Origin: Aricia agestis
Lineage: Eukaryota > Arthropoda > Insecta > Lepidoptera > Lycaenidae
Assembly: GCF_905147365.1 (NCBI RefSeq)
Contig: NC_056428.1
Coordinates: 31,601,001-31,665,000 of the forward strand
Length of the DNA: 64,000 nt
Reading direction: 5' to 3'
A model generated the notes under the pieces. That model had not been told where the DNA came from. It ran no database searches and saw only the letters and a program-made list of their open reading frames with translations. Positions 44,456-55,191 of this stretch are shown here, piece after piece. Positions within the stretch are counted from its first letter, which is position 1. The number at the start of each line of letters is the position of its first letter. The translations under genes were made by a program, and so were the position numbers.

Positions 44456-44490
44456 GGGGGGGGTGGGGGGTGGTGGGGGGTGGTGGGGGT
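44456..44490 (+). repeat. G-rich tract with G-quadruplex potential
   Basis: Five or more runs of at least four G separated by T, TG or GGTGG, such as GGGGGGTGGTGGGGGG. The plus strand is G-rich. Confidence 0.85.
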
Positions 44491-44572
44491 GAATATTAAC
44501 AATTTAAACAACGTGTTGAGTTATTAGCAGATAGATAAAATAAATCACTAATTTATATCTATATTTATAAAA

Positions 44573-45200
44573 AAAACGGCCAAGTGCGAGTTGGACTCGC
44601 CCATGAAGGGTTCCGCAGCAGCAATAAGGTTTATTTCTATGAAATTAAAAGGTTTTTGATTTATTTCTATATTTCAGTTGATTTAATGAAAGTTAAATTA
44701 AGGTTTACCATTTATGACGTATAAAAAACTACTTGCTAGATCTCGTTCAAACCAATTTTCGTTGGTAGTTTTAATGGTAAATATGTACATCATATTATAT
44801 TTTAGAATTTAGAGGGGTGACACATTTTACCACTTTGGAAGAGTCTCTCTCGCAAACTATTCAGGTTAGAAAAAAATGATATTGGAATTTAGAAACCTCA
44901 ATATGATTTTTGAAGACCTATCCATAGATATCCCACACGCATAGGTTAGATGAAAAATTATTTTATTTCGGTTGTATCTATGGGGACCCCTAAAATTTTT
45001 AATAATTTTTCCATTTTTGTATCAAAATATTAATGCGGTTCACAAACTACATCTACTTACCAAGTTTCAATAGTATAGCTCTTATAGTTTCGGAGAAAAG
45101 TGGCTGTGACATACGGACGGACAGACAGACCGACAGACATGACGAATGTATAGGGGTTCCGCTTTTTGGCATTTGGCAACGGAACCCTAAAAACCGAAGA
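44573..45200 (+). repeat. Long subfamily copy of the AAGTGCGAGTC repeat
   Basis: It starts CGGCCAAGTGCGAGTTGGAC and ends GGCAACGGAACCCTAAA. The interior differs from short copies and matches 33283-33560 in reverse. Confidence 0.75.
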
Positions 45201-46138
45201 TTGTGGACTTGCGTCAGTTCGGCAAGCTGATGTATTTATTATATAAGTTAAAAATCTTGTAATACAGATAAATACACTCAATAATATATAGAAATTAAAA
45301 ATCTTTTCTAACAACACGGTATGCTTTTCAAAGGACAGGTAAACAATAAAGTCATCTTGCGAAGGACTGCAAAAATTGTCTTCCAATGTTGAGAAACTAT
45401 AGGATGCGAGAAATTTAATTTCTTCACGGAGTAGACGTTCTGTATAAGATGCGAAAAATGCTTTGAGAGACGTTTCTACGTGAACACGTTGGATTCAATT
45501 TTATTATATTAAGGAGACGAATGGCATTTATCTGACATTGAACATTATGCCGCCTCTACACGTTGGCCAATGATAGAGCAACACAAGCGACTGCAAATAT
45601 GCAGTATTCACCTATAGAGCAGGCTCTCTTCATGTTGGTCCACGGCAGATAACCATGATTCCCTGAAATGATCTAATCAGCACGAGAAGCAGCTGAGCCA
45701 CTAGTCAAATTGCATACGCCAGTTTCTATAGCAAAGTTAGATGTCAAAAATGGGATTTGATATTCGTAGGATATAACGCATCACTGTGTCATGTCTACAG
45801 ACATAGATCAAGAATCGTTGTGCTGAACGTGGTCAGGCAAATGAAGCGTTTCTATTGGTTTTTAAAAACACATTCTTCAAAACGCAGCTTAGCTCAGCTC
45901 CGGTGGAAACGCAGCTTAAATCTGGGCGCACGGCAGTGCCCCACCAAGTCTAGAGCAAAGGCACGGCCATACTTTACTCGAAGCGGTGACTAGGAGCAAG
46001 TATTAAAACTAGCTTAATCATCAAATTACATGACATTTTGATAAATAGTTTACTAGTTACTTATGATCAAAGTTACTGCATTTTGTCACTCACTGACTGA
46101 CAGATCTTAAAAATTCTAAGGTACATCTAGCAGACTTA
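45201..46138. other. Gene-free stretch
   Basis: A segment near 45545-45610 (GCCGCCTCTACACGTTGGCC) looks like a MITE end but no inverted partner was identified. The open frame at 45757-45993 has no recognisable domain. Confidence 0.4.
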
Positions 46139-46539
46139 CGGCCGTTCCAAATATTTTATCTATCTCTGGTTTTGCCCTACTAGAGATAGGAATAGCTCAC
46201 ATTAGACATTAGGGACATATATTTTATTGTCAACTAGCTGACCCGGCGAACTTCGTATCGCCTAACAGTCGATTCTTTAACTTTTGTATGGGAGTATAGA
46301 AAAGTGTTGTTTTTAGACTTTTTCAGGAAATTTAATTTTTTTTAGAATTTTCTATCCGTAAGAACCATCCTCGTACTTCAAGGAATATTTAAAAAAAAGA
46401 ATTAGCGAAATCGGTCCAACCGTTCTCGAGTTTCGCGCTTAGCAACACATTCAGCGACTCATTTTTATATTATAGATTGTGAGCTATTCCTATCTCTAGT
46501 AGGGCAAACCAGAGATAGATCAAATATTGGGAACGGCCG
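46139..46539. mobile_element. Palindromic MITE, TTA target duplication, split by a Helitron
   Basis: Same family as 38711-38871 (ends CGGCCGTTCC.. and ..GGAACGGCCG), flanked by TTA (46136-46138, 46540-46542). The Helitron at 46234-46476 interrupts its centre. Confidence 0.9.
46234..46476 (-). mobile_element. Non-autonomous Helitron, 243 bp, inside a MITE
   Basis: On the minus strand it starts TC (TCTATAATATAAAAATGAGT) and ends GGGTCAGCTAG, between host A and T. The body includes CGAGAACGGTTGGACCGATT. Same family as 21592-21738. Confidence 0.88.
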
Positions 46540-46604
46540 TTAGAGCCTTGAAATTTGGCACTAAGGTAGATCATTAGCCACACTGAAAAGAAAATTTATA
46601 AAAC

Positions 46605-47400
46605 CGGTCAAGTGAGGGTCGGACTCGCGTCTATGCGAACCTCCTAACTCTCGTCTAACGGGGCTCCGGGAGAGGATGGGAACCTCCTCGACTTAGCCAG
46701 TCCCGGCGGCGAGGGTTTTCCCACGCTTTAGTTTGCCGAAGCGTTCCCTACCATTGGTGGAAGTTTCTGAGGTAGACCGGTCGATCGTGGAGGGACTGTG
46801 TTTGTTAGATCCAGGACATTCCTCTCCGTATACGGCTGAAGGCGAACCGCAGGTGGTTTCAGTGGGTAAGCCCGGCGCTCTCGCCGGCACACAGTGTTTT
46901 AGAAATCCCCAAAATCGGACATGACTAAGTTAATGCAATGAGTCGATGGCGTCTTATATTTCAAATGCAAGAGTAGAACTCCCGTGTGCACATTTTACTT
47001 CGTTTTTAAGAAAATCAATTTTTAAATTAGTCATTTTTTGACTCATTGCATTAACTTAGTCATGTCCTATTTTGGGGATTTTTTAAACCCTGTGCGGCAG
47101 TCCCAGATACCTCCGAGGTGCTTCAGCTTAACTGAGGCACATCTCCAACCTGGGGCACCTATAAATGGTTTACCCTGCGCATCAAAAAAAAAGGGTCGGA
47201 CTCGCGTACAAAGGGTTCTGTAAATTTGTATGGGAGCCCCCTTAAATAATTAATTATTTTATTTCATTTTCATTGCTTATTAAAGTTGAAGTAAATTGAG
47301 TATTTCCTGAAGATTCCAAAGACCTAACTGTTTAATTTAATTTTTATTTTGATATTCTTTTTTACAGCGGCAACAGAAATACATATTTTGTAATTAAATA
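46605..47400 (+). repeat. AAGTGCGAGTC repeat copy split by a retroposon
   Basis: The left part ends at GGTCGGACTCGCGT and resumes at the duplicated GGTCGGACTCGCGTACAAAG, continuing to the GCGGCAACAGAAATACATAT block. Confidence 0.8.
46631..47192 (+). mobile_element. Retroposon with poly(A) and 15-bp target duplication
   Basis: The 562-bp insert is flanked by the exact 15-bp repeat GGGTCGGACTCGCGT (46616-46630, 47193-47207) and ends in A9. Internally, about 46905-46945 and 47036-47080 are inverted copies (ATGACTAAGTTAATGCAATG and complement). Such inverted structure is expected from 5'-inverted (twin-primed) LINE-mediated insertion. It is a different family from the SINE-like copies. Confidence 0.85.
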
Positions 47401-49367
47401 TTATTAATTGAATCGTGTGGTCCGTGAAATTTTAAATATAAAAGGTGACCTTTGTCCACACCGAGCCATCTACATTATATTCCTTAAGATGGTTAATGTT
47501 TATTTCATTATTTGTCATACTGTATGTATGGAAGTTTTCAGTAGTCACATTAAATAAAGACGTGTGCTGTAGTCAATTATTATGTAGTCACGAATTGGGA
47601 TAAAATACAAGCACCTGCGATGAACGTGAAGACGCTTACATCATCGCAGCCATGTATTTAGCGCTGCTAAAAATGACCATCTCAAAGTATTCAACTGCAG
47701 CTCAAGTGTCTGAAATAGCTGAATATAATCATACTCAGAAGTAATAATTTACCAGCCAAACTTGTCCACCTCAGAAGTAAGGAAGCCTTAAAGAAAAATA
47801 ATAAACAAGAGCTAGAGATACAGAATGGGCTCTAAGGAAAGCAGCAGGTGAAGTACAGAAAATATTTAAATGTCACCTAAAAATAAATAATCTTTAAAAA
47901 AACTTGAGAGGTGTAAGGGACACCCAGTGGAACGAAGTTATAAAAATGCCATCTACTTGACGCCCTCGGAATACTATCAACGCCCTCTGCCCCTACTTCG
48001 CAGGTACTAAAAAAGTGTTTTGTGTCGTGTTGTTACAACTTTTTTCGTCTAGCCCCCTTTCGCAACGCGCTATAAGGAACTTTGTTCCAAAAATAAATGA
48101 AATCCTAACAAAAACATGAAATGAAAATGTGGCATGAATGTGATCTGAAAACTTTTCTCAATAGAAAAATTGCACAGTGCTAGACTTGGCTATCCTTTTG
48201 TACATTTCATGTTTTAGTTAGGATGTCATGTCACTGACTTTGTCTGCGTGAATAATCTTATTTCTTCATGACTGACTGGAATTAAGGGTCTCCCGCCTAC
48301 GTCTCACTGGAGATCAACTTTTTACCGGCAAAATGATTCATACAGTACCGATACCACACACGAAGTGACTAAGTTATTTGGAGCACAATTGCGCCAATCT
48401 GAACGCCAATTATATCTAACTTACGAATTCTTGAACCTGATATGTTTAATAATAATTGAAATCTTATAGGTACCTTTTTTTAATTAAAAAAAATTGAAAC
48501 GTGTTTTTCGATTGGTATGACTTTCGTAGTTTTAATAGAATCAGCATCGAAACTTAATTATTCTAAGATTATTTTGTAGAATCAAGCATTCTATATTCTT
48601 TCCAAACCAGTACAGAAAAATATACCGAAATAACATTTCTGTTACAGTCTGCTATTGAATAATTTTATTATTTTATCTCACACAATAGTTTACATTACAA
48701 TTGACCTGATTGGCTCGTTGCCTAAGGGACTTTCCCTGATTAAGTACCCATTGGATTTCCTTCCTTTATTAGTTATTACTTATTACTAGTCATCAGATTA
48801 TATGCATTTGCATACTTGCATATGCAAATGCATATAATGGCACTTTTTAGGCGATAGTGCATATTTTGGCAATTTTTCGCTGATGGTGCATATTTCGGCA
48901 GTTTTATGCCCTCGTAGTCTCCAAACTAGCTATCATACCACACACCGAGGCCACAAAACAGAGGCACGATAGATCAAAACACTTCAAATATGTGGCTCCA
49001 TTCCCATTTAAAGGATGCAATACACCCGATAGGTACAAAATTTTTCTGTATCTCTGGTCTCTGCTAGAAACAAAATTTTTCTATGCAGTTGGCAACATTA
49101 GTAAAAAAATTGAATAAAGTAGTTACCGATTTATGAAACTTCCATGGGCAATATGATTGCAATTGGAAAATGTTGGTAGAAAATATAATGTGTATAAAAA
49201 ATAAAAATCCTGGATTTGATGCAATTTTTACCCACCGGAAGCTCTTAAAAAAATATTTATATCTTAGATAAATTTTATTTGCCTAATAATAATGACGGCT
49301 TAGGGTTAATATTTAATCATTTCATTTAAATTTGAGCCCTTAGTTGAAAGACGATAAATAAATATTA
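47401..49367. other. Gene-free stretch with two small repeats
   Basis: 48103-48223 has inverted ends (TCCTAACAAAAACATGAAAT against ATTTCATGTTTTAGTTAGGA). 48780-48930 shares the ATTATATGCATTTGCATACT end with the element at 55192-55910. No gene seen. Confidence 0.5.
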
Positions 49368-49502
49368 GGGCCTCACCACTTCCTGATGTATGCTGGATAG
49401 GCTATCCACCACTTGACTTGACATATAGAGTATGGAGACTCAACGTCAAAAAAGTTGTCGATAGCCTATCCGGCACTTATCAGGAAGTGGTGAAAGAGTC
49501 CC
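49368..49502. mobile_element. Palindromic MITE, TTA target duplication
   Basis: The 135-bp copy of the 41178-41305 family (ends GGGCCTCACCACTTCCTGA.. and ..TCAGGAAGTGGTGAAAGAGTC) is flanked by TTA (49365-49367, 49503-49505). The core GATAGGCTATCC is also palindromic. Confidence 0.88.
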
Positions 49503-50204
49503 TTAATCTGTTAAAGTTAAAGGAACTTTATTCCTGCCACTAGTTTTATCCTATTAACCAGAAAATAGAGCGGCAGAAAACCTCGCGTCTGCGTAGAAAA
49601 AATGTTTTTCAAGATTTTTTGGACGTTCCCTTTGTTTCGTAGAAAAATCAGAACCAGAACCCGTTGTTTACCAACCGGGAAAATCTGATTCCTTTTCTAC
49701 GTTTATACAGAATTTTTCGCGTCCAGAGTTTTGTAACATTTAGGTTCGAAATAAACATGGATCGGATTTTATTTCTATATCTATTCTATACATAATATTA
49801 TAAAACAAAGTCGCTTTTTTTCCTTCATGTCCCTTTGTTCCCTTTAATCTTTAAAACAACGCGATTTTGATGCGGTTTTCTTTAATAGATAGAGTGATTC
49901 AAGAGGAAGATTAAATAGGTATAATAATATTCATTAAATAGTGCAGAAATACAGTTTTGGTTAGGGTTTCTAACGTGGTGTCGTAAATAATTACATTTTT
50001 TTCCGCTTACATTGCAAACGCAGGATTCCCCTACGAGATTTATCAAAATAATGCACCAAGTATTGTACACATTGAAAAGGTCTACAGAAAACTCCGCGAT
50101 GGTTATGTCTTATGGATATCCCACTATAACACTTTTTGTCATTTTCTTTTGACGACAAATAATAGCTATTTTCCGAAGCAATTTCAATAAATACAGCATT
50201 AATC
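49503..50204. other. Gene-free stretch
   Basis: AT-rich; 49620-49700 has a loose inverted AAAATCAGA/TCTGATT pair. Nothing else is supported. Confidence 0.4.
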
Positions 50205-50605
50205 TTTATCCAATACCATTATAGAGCAAAATTAGCCCAAAATTTGTGTTTATGTATGGCAGCCCCTCTTAATTTTTTATTTAATATTATTATTATTATT
50301 AAATATTAAAGTACACATAAAACTAAGGATTGTGTGAAAATTCAAGTACCTGATGCTTTTATTGATATAGAGCAAAAAAGGCCAAAAAATCACGCTTTTT
50401 GTATGGGAGCCCCCCTTAAATATTAATTTTATTTCGTTTTTAGTATTTGTTGTTATAGCGGCAACAGATATAGTACACAATCTGCGAAAATTTCAACTCT
50501 CTAGCTATTACCGTTCTTGAGTTACAGCCTGGAGACATACAGACGGACAGACAACGAAGTCTTAGTAACAGGGACCCGTTTATACCCTTTGGGTACGGAA
50601 CCCAA
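50205..50605 (+). repeat. AAGTGCGAGTC repeat copy, 5'-truncated
   Basis: It runs from ATTATAGAGCAAAATTAGCC to GGGTACGGAACCCAAA in plus orientation, immediately before an inverted copy (50612-54145). Confidence 0.8.
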
Positions 50606-50682
50606 AAACAAAATAAAATAAGGGGGGCTCCGATACAACAAACGTGTTTTTTTTGGCCTTTTTTGCTCTATATCAATAATAG

Positions 50683-51227
50683 TGTTACGTGCAAGGGTTC
50701 GAGGATTTGGAGAGAAAGACCTGGTGACTCTCTTGAAGACTTTATTAACACTGCACTAAACACTAGGTCACAACACTTAGCACTAAGTCCAAACACTAAT
50801 CACTAGGTCCAATCACTAAGCACTATCACTGTCCTAGGTCGTAGCCAAGTCGCAGGTTTCACTGGTTCACTCACTATTGATCACTTGATGTCGCCTTGAA
50901 GATCGCTCTGATTGAACTGACTTCCGGGCCTGCCTGCGGCTCTTTTTATATGGCGAGACGAATTCCAGAAATTTCCCGATTCACGTAAACAAGTAAACAA
51001 CCGTGGGAAATTTCTAGTAGGCTCGGGCATGTGCCACAATAAAACTGCCGTCCTTGCGATAAGTGCAGTAAGTTGAATTTAATTTAGACCTTATGGACTC
51101 AATCATAAGGTCTAAATTCAAACACGCTAACAAATAAAGGGTAAACACGTAAACAAACATTGGACCTTTTTAGAAGGTTCGAGTATGTACTTGCGCACCA
51201 CGTGTCCGTATACCATGTACCGTAACA
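50683..51227 (-). repeat. 3' LTR (545 bp)
   Basis: On the minus strand it carries a TATAAAAA box (50943-50950) and AATAAA (50741-50746) about 200 nt after it, and a hairpin TTTAGACCTTATG/CATAAGGTCTAAA at about 51083-51116. The boundary is confirmed by the ATAG duplication. Confidence 0.95.
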
Positions 51228-51239
51228 CTACTCCCCTCT
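51228..51239 (-). promoter_or_regulatory. Polypurine tract next to the 3' LTR
   Basis: On minus it reads AAGAGGGGAGTAG, directly abutting the LTR start. It overlaps the final stop codon of the ORF, an economical arrangement also seen in intact elements. Confidence 0.8.
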
Positions 51240-53380
51240 TAGAGATGCTCGTCCCGAGCATCATTGTTACTGCCATGGTAACGCTCCACGCTGTTCCTAC
51301 GACTACTCCTGGTCTGTGGTCCCTTTACAGCAGCGCAAGTAATACATCTGTGGCACCAATCCTGCACATCATCTCTCCAATGCAACCAGAAGAATCGTTC
51401 TCGCACTTTCCTTAGCATCCTCTTGACGCCCAGATGACTCCCTGATACGCCCTCATGTATCTCGCGGAGAACATCTGGTACTCTTGCCCTTGGGACAATT
51501 ATCTGAAAATAGAACTCTCTGCCGTTAGCCTTCTGCCATTTCCGGTAGAGTAGTCCGTCCTGAAGTATCAGACTGTCCCATTGCTCCCAGTACGCCTTAG
51601 TGACAGCGCCAGTGGGTGCAACCTCACTCCAGATTGGTTTTATGTCACCCCGTTTCTTCCATGTGATGATGTGCCGAAGGTCGTCATCTCTTTCTTGAGC
51701 CTTTCTCATAGCTTCATTCTCCATGTGCCCCAAATTACTTGTTCTCTTTGTTCCGCTCCGTGCCTGGGAGGTAACAGTTACCGGGGCTTTCTCCGCATCA
51801 TCCAGTACTCGCCCCTTAGTTCTGGATTCTATTCGTTCCCCATGATTCCGGGTAGGGGACGAAACCGCTTGCTTCTTCAACTCCTCCATTTGTTCCTCGA
51901 TCCTTTTTATCCTTGCCATCTGGGTCTTCTTCTGCGGACAGTTTAGCTGAAGATGGCCCCTCTCACCACACTTATAGCACATGGCTTCAAGTCTTTTCCT
52001 CGTAGAAGCCTTAACTTCCTTGACTTCTTCAGAGACCTTGTGGATCTTATGGGTCTGCCGTATGTCATGGCGCACAGCCTCGACTTCCAAAGCATGCGCT
52101 AATGCTTCCTTTAGCGAGGTATGGTGACCAAGTCTTACTGTAGCCCTGACCTCCAAGTCTTTGATTCCGTCGACAAATCCTTGAACAATATTTGTGTCGA
52201 CCATCTTGGTGTCGGCTCCTGGATATGCCTTCCTGACGAGTTTTTCAATTTCCAACGCCCATTGTTGAAGTCCTTCTCCTGAACGTTGGACTCTGTCACG
52301 CAGTTGGGCACGGAACACGTGCTCCAGGTGTCGCTCCCCGTATCTGGATTCCAGTGCCTCCATCAGGTCTTGGAAACCATTTCCCGTATGTGGCAGTGCC
52401 TCCAGAACCGACACAGCTTGCCCTCTGAGTGCAACAGTGAGAGCGGTCAAGCATTGCTCCTCCGTCCATCCGTTTGCGGTAGAAATAGTCTGAAATTGCC
52501 GACGATAAGCGTTCCAAGAAGTAGTGCCGTCGTACGGTGGCACCTTTACTCTTGGTCCTTGCGCCATAGCAGTGACTCCACTAGACACCGCAACTCCCGT
52601 AGTTTCTAGGCGCACTACTCTCTTCTGTAGTTCTGTGAATCCGGTTTTCAAATTTTCCACAACCGTCTCTAACCCAGTAACTCGTTCTTTCATTACGTCG
52701 ACATCTTTACGAAGCTTAACCACCGTGTCACTGACATCCTTTATAGCTCCAAGCGCTTTTTCTTGGAGGTCTTTTTGTTGCTCTTGTGATTCTCGAATCG
52801 CTCTGATTTCAGCACCGAGCTTGCGTTCTTGTGACTCTTGCAAAGCGCCGAGCTTGCGGTCTTGTGACTCCATCATTGCCCTTTGAGAATCTTGCAAAGC
52901 GCTGAGTTTGCGGTCTTGGGCATCTTGCAAAGCCTGAATTAACTCAATTATGCTTTCTAATTGAGGAGCCATTTGAGGGGCCGTAGAAACAACGGGTGTG
53001 GCTGGATGGATGGAGCTGGTCGACGGGGCCTGAGCAGGCAGGACTTGAGTAGGTGGAGCCTGGTGGGCGGGGCCAGTGGGCGTGGTCTGAGTGGGCGTGG
53101 CCTGGTGGGCGGAGCCAGTGGGTGTGGCCAGAGTGGGCGTGGCCTGGTGGGCGGAGCCAGTGGGCGGGGCGTCGCCGAAAGTGGGCTGAGCCTGGTGGGC
53201 GTGGTCAGTGGGCGGAGCCTGGTGGGCGGGGCCAGTAGGTGGGGCCTGTCCCTCAGTGGGCGGAGCTTGGTCCCCAGTGGGTGTGGCCTCCGCAACTCCT
53301 CTCTCGGAGTCAATGGCAGCAGCTCGCTGCGCCCTTGTCCTGACACTCCCCTTGAAGTCCTCTCTCGGAGTCAATGGCAT
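51239..53380 (-). CDS. Gag joined in frame to the integrase zinc-binding domain
   Basis: One intact ORF of 713 codons from the ATG at 53380; an in-frame TTG two codons upstream is an unlikely start. Residues about 25-140 are Pro/Thr/Ala/His-rich with APPTGSAHQ-like repeats. About 145-265 is coiled coil (DRKLGALQESQ repeats). About 275-430 resembles a capsid domain (PYDGTTSWNAYRRQF, LQQWALEIEKLV). A CCHC knuckle follows: C468, C471, H476, C481. From about 560 the sequence is Pol-like: WEQWDSLILQDGLLYRKW and the integrase HHCC zinc site H642, H649, C679, C682. It then ends with a short unrelated tail. Protease, RT/RNase H and the integrase catalytic DDE core have been removed by two deletions. 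It is expected to make a self-assembling particle protein with an extra zinc domain; this is inference. Confidence 0.92.
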   Translation of the reverse strand: MPLTPREDFKGSVRTRAQRAAAIDSERGVAEATPTGDQAPPTEGQAPPTGPAHQAPPTDHAHQAQPTFGDAPPTGSAHQATPTLATPTGSAHQATPTQTTPTGPAHQAPPTQVLPAQAPSTSSIHPATPVVSTAPQMAPQLESIIELIQALQDAQDRKLSALQDSQRAMMESQDRKLGALQESQERKLGAEIRAIRESQEQQKDLQEKALGAIKDVSDTVVKLRKDVDVMKERVTGLETVVENLKTGFTELQKRVVRLETTGVAVSSGVTAMAQGPRVKVPPYDGTTSWNAYRRQFQTISTANGWTEEQCLTALTVALRGQAVSVLEALPHTGNGFQDLMEALESRYGERHLEHVFRAQLRDRVQRSGEGLQQWALEIEKLVRKAYPGADTKMVDTNIVQGFVDGIKDLEVRATVRLGHHTSLKEALAHALEVEAVRHDIRQTHKIHKVSEEVKEVKASTRKRLEAMCYKCGERGHLQLNCPQKKTQMARIKRIEEQMEELKKQAVSSPTRNHGERIESRTKGRVLDDAEKAPVTVTSQARSGTKRTSNLGHMENEAMRKAQERDDDLRHIITWKKRGDIKPIWSEVAPTGAVTKAYWEQWDSLILQDGLLYRKWQKANGREFYFQIIVPRARVPDVLREIHEGVSGSHLGVKRMLRKVRERFFWLHWRDDVQDWCHRCITCAAVKGPQTRSSRRNSVERYHGSNNDARDEHL

Positions 53381-53387
53381 CTCCAAA

Positions 53388-53404
53388 TCTCACTTCCGAC
53401 ACCA
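53388..53404 (-). promoter_or_regulatory. Primer-binding site, tRNA-Leu-like
   Basis: Two nt inside the 5' LTR the minus strand reads TGGTGTCGGAAGTGAGA, which begins with TGG (complement of CCA) and resembles the 3' end of a tRNA-Leu (expected complement TGGTGTCAGAAGTGGGA). Assignment of the tRNA is from recollection of the consensus. Confidence 0.75.
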
Positions 53405-53406
53405 GT

Positions 53407-53951
53407 TGTTACGTGCAAGGGTTCGAGGATTTGGAGAGAAAGACCTGGTGACTCTCTTGAAGACTTTATTAACACTGCACTAAACACTAGGTCACAACAC
53501 TTAGCACTAAGTCCAAACACTAATCACTAGGTCCAATCACTAAGCACTATCACTGTCCTAGGTCGTAGCCAAGTCGCAGGTTTCACTGGTTCACTCACTA
53601 TTGATCACTTGATGTCGCCTTGAAGATCGCTCTGATTGAACTGACTTCCGGGCCTGCCTGCGGCTCTTTTTATATGGCGAGACAAATTCCAGAAATTTCC
53701 CGATTCACGTAAACAAGTAAACAACCGTGGGAAATTTCTAGTAGGCTCGGGCATGTGCCACAATAAAACTGCCGTCCTTGCGATAAGTGCAGTAAGTTGA
53801 ATTTAATTTAGACCTTATGGACTCAATCATAAGGTCTAAATTCAAACACGCTAACAAATAAAGGGTAAACACGTAAACAAACATTGGACCTTTTTAGACG
53901 GTTCGAGTATGTACTTGCGCACCACGTGTCCGTATACCATGTACCGTAACA
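53407..53951 (-). repeat. 5' LTR (545 bp)
   Basis: It matches the 3' LTR except for two substitutions. The TATAAAAA box is at 53667-53674 and AATAAA follows about 200 nt downstream on minus, placing the R region between. Confidence 0.95.
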
Positions 53952-54145
53952 ATAGCAACAGGTAGGTAGGTACTTGTATTTTTCTCAAAGTCATTTGTTA
54001 TGTGTGTACTTTAATATGCTATAATAATATTAAAATAAAATAAAAATAAGGGCGGCTTCCATACAAAAAACACAATTTTGGCCTAGTTTTGCTCTATAAT
54101 GGTACGGAAGCCTTCGTGCGCGAGTCTGACTCGCACTTGGCCGAT

Positions 54146-55191
54146 TATTTTGTATAACCTTTTTCATATCTATTATCTACCAAGTACTAGTACACTGCAC
54201 TATGTATTATGAAAAGGTATTAATGCTTGTTAGCATCGAAAAAGCTCCAAAACTACTTTAACCCGCGAGCACTTGCGCTATGAGTATTTTGCTCACAGTA
54301 AATTTAAAACACGTGCCATTTTGTCAAAATTATGTTTATGGCCATCGTTTCTTCAGTAGCTGAGTTTTGTTTCGTCCCTCACTCCTGGATACAGATAACT
54401 TCTCGCCAAGGTGCACTATTCGCTCGTACGAGGAGGTTTGTTGCGCCGTGTACCATCATGCGGTATTTTGCTCATCGCGCGGGTATCGACGTTAGAACTT
54501 TTTTCCTTATGAATAAATTATTTTTGATCATATCGACAGTTTTATTGCTACTTTTATGTAATATTACTGTTACGGAAAACTATTATTCTATTATAGATGG
54601 ATCGGGATCGAAAAGATGAATGCATTTTGGTGTGGTCATATCCAAAGCACCTTGCAAACCTTTTACATCCTCTACAAACATCGTATTTTAACGTGATTAA
54701 ATGTTTTATACTAGAATCTGAGTTACCAGGACAAGAAAAACCAAATATAAGCTGAGTGGTTTGCAAAAGACGCAAAAACCGGAAGGCTAAAAATGTATGG
54801 CTGGCTATTTAAGGCTGAATTGATTGAGAGGAATTGCTAAATGTGACCATTTCAGCCCCGCTGGTGTAATTATTAGGGGAGCGGGTGCTGGCAGGTTAAT
54901 TATTAAATTTTGTACATAGATCACGAAAACATAGGATACTTTTTAACGCTCCCGCGGTTCCTGTGGATTCTAATCCTCGTAAAATATAAATGGAGTCTTT
55001 TATGCCTATTTTCTAAGGTTTTTGTCTGGAGATTATCTTTTCAATTGGGTGGTTGATTGGTTAAATATTTGGGGTTCCCCAAATAAAAAGCCCTCATTAG
55101 ATTTTTTCAAAAAACCTAAGAAACCTGGCAATACTTTGACGAATTAAACCAATCTTACTATCTCAAATTATTTTCCTTGTACCTAATAATT
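54146..55191. other. Gene-free stretch
   Basis: An open frame at 54332-54619 has no recognisable domain. 54603-54790 encodes words such as SWVVCKRRKNRKAKN in one frame, which might be a transposase scrap, but the support is too weak to call. Confidence 0.35.

Larger units (their letters stand above)
50683..53951 (-). mobile_element. Ty3/gypsy-type LTR retrotransposon, internally deleted (3,269 bp)
   Basis: Two 545-bp LTRs (TGTTACG..CGTAACA) flank 2,179 bp. The 4-bp target duplication ATAG is at 50679-50682 and 53952-53955. The primer-binding site and polypurine tract show minus-strand orientation. Its only ORF covers Gag and the zinc-binding start of integrase; protease, reverse transcriptase, RNase H and the integrase core are absent. 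The LTRs differ at two positions only (one near 50955, one near 51175 of the left copy), so insertion is recent. It needs enzymes in trans to move. Confidence 0.95.
50612..54145 (-). repeat. AAGTGCGAGTC repeat copy interrupted by the LTR element
   Basis: The repeat reads in minus orientation: its CTCTATATCAATAATAG part meets the LTR at 50682 and resumes at 53952 with a duplicated ATAG. It ends at GACTCGCACTTGGCCGATT near 54145. Confidence 0.85.

Noticed and set aside
51581..51946. 121-codon plus-strand frame
   Set aside because: Antisense shadow of the zinc-knuckle to integrase part of the minus-strand ORF.
52286..53530. Plus-strand frames up to 189 codons opposite the LTR element ORF
   Set aside because: Shadows of the GC-rich minus-strand Gag coding sequence, without any domain.
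54332..54619. 95-codon plus frame with a hydrophobic stretch
   Set aside because: No family recognised, no splice or codon-use support; hydrophobicity comes from AT-rich codons.
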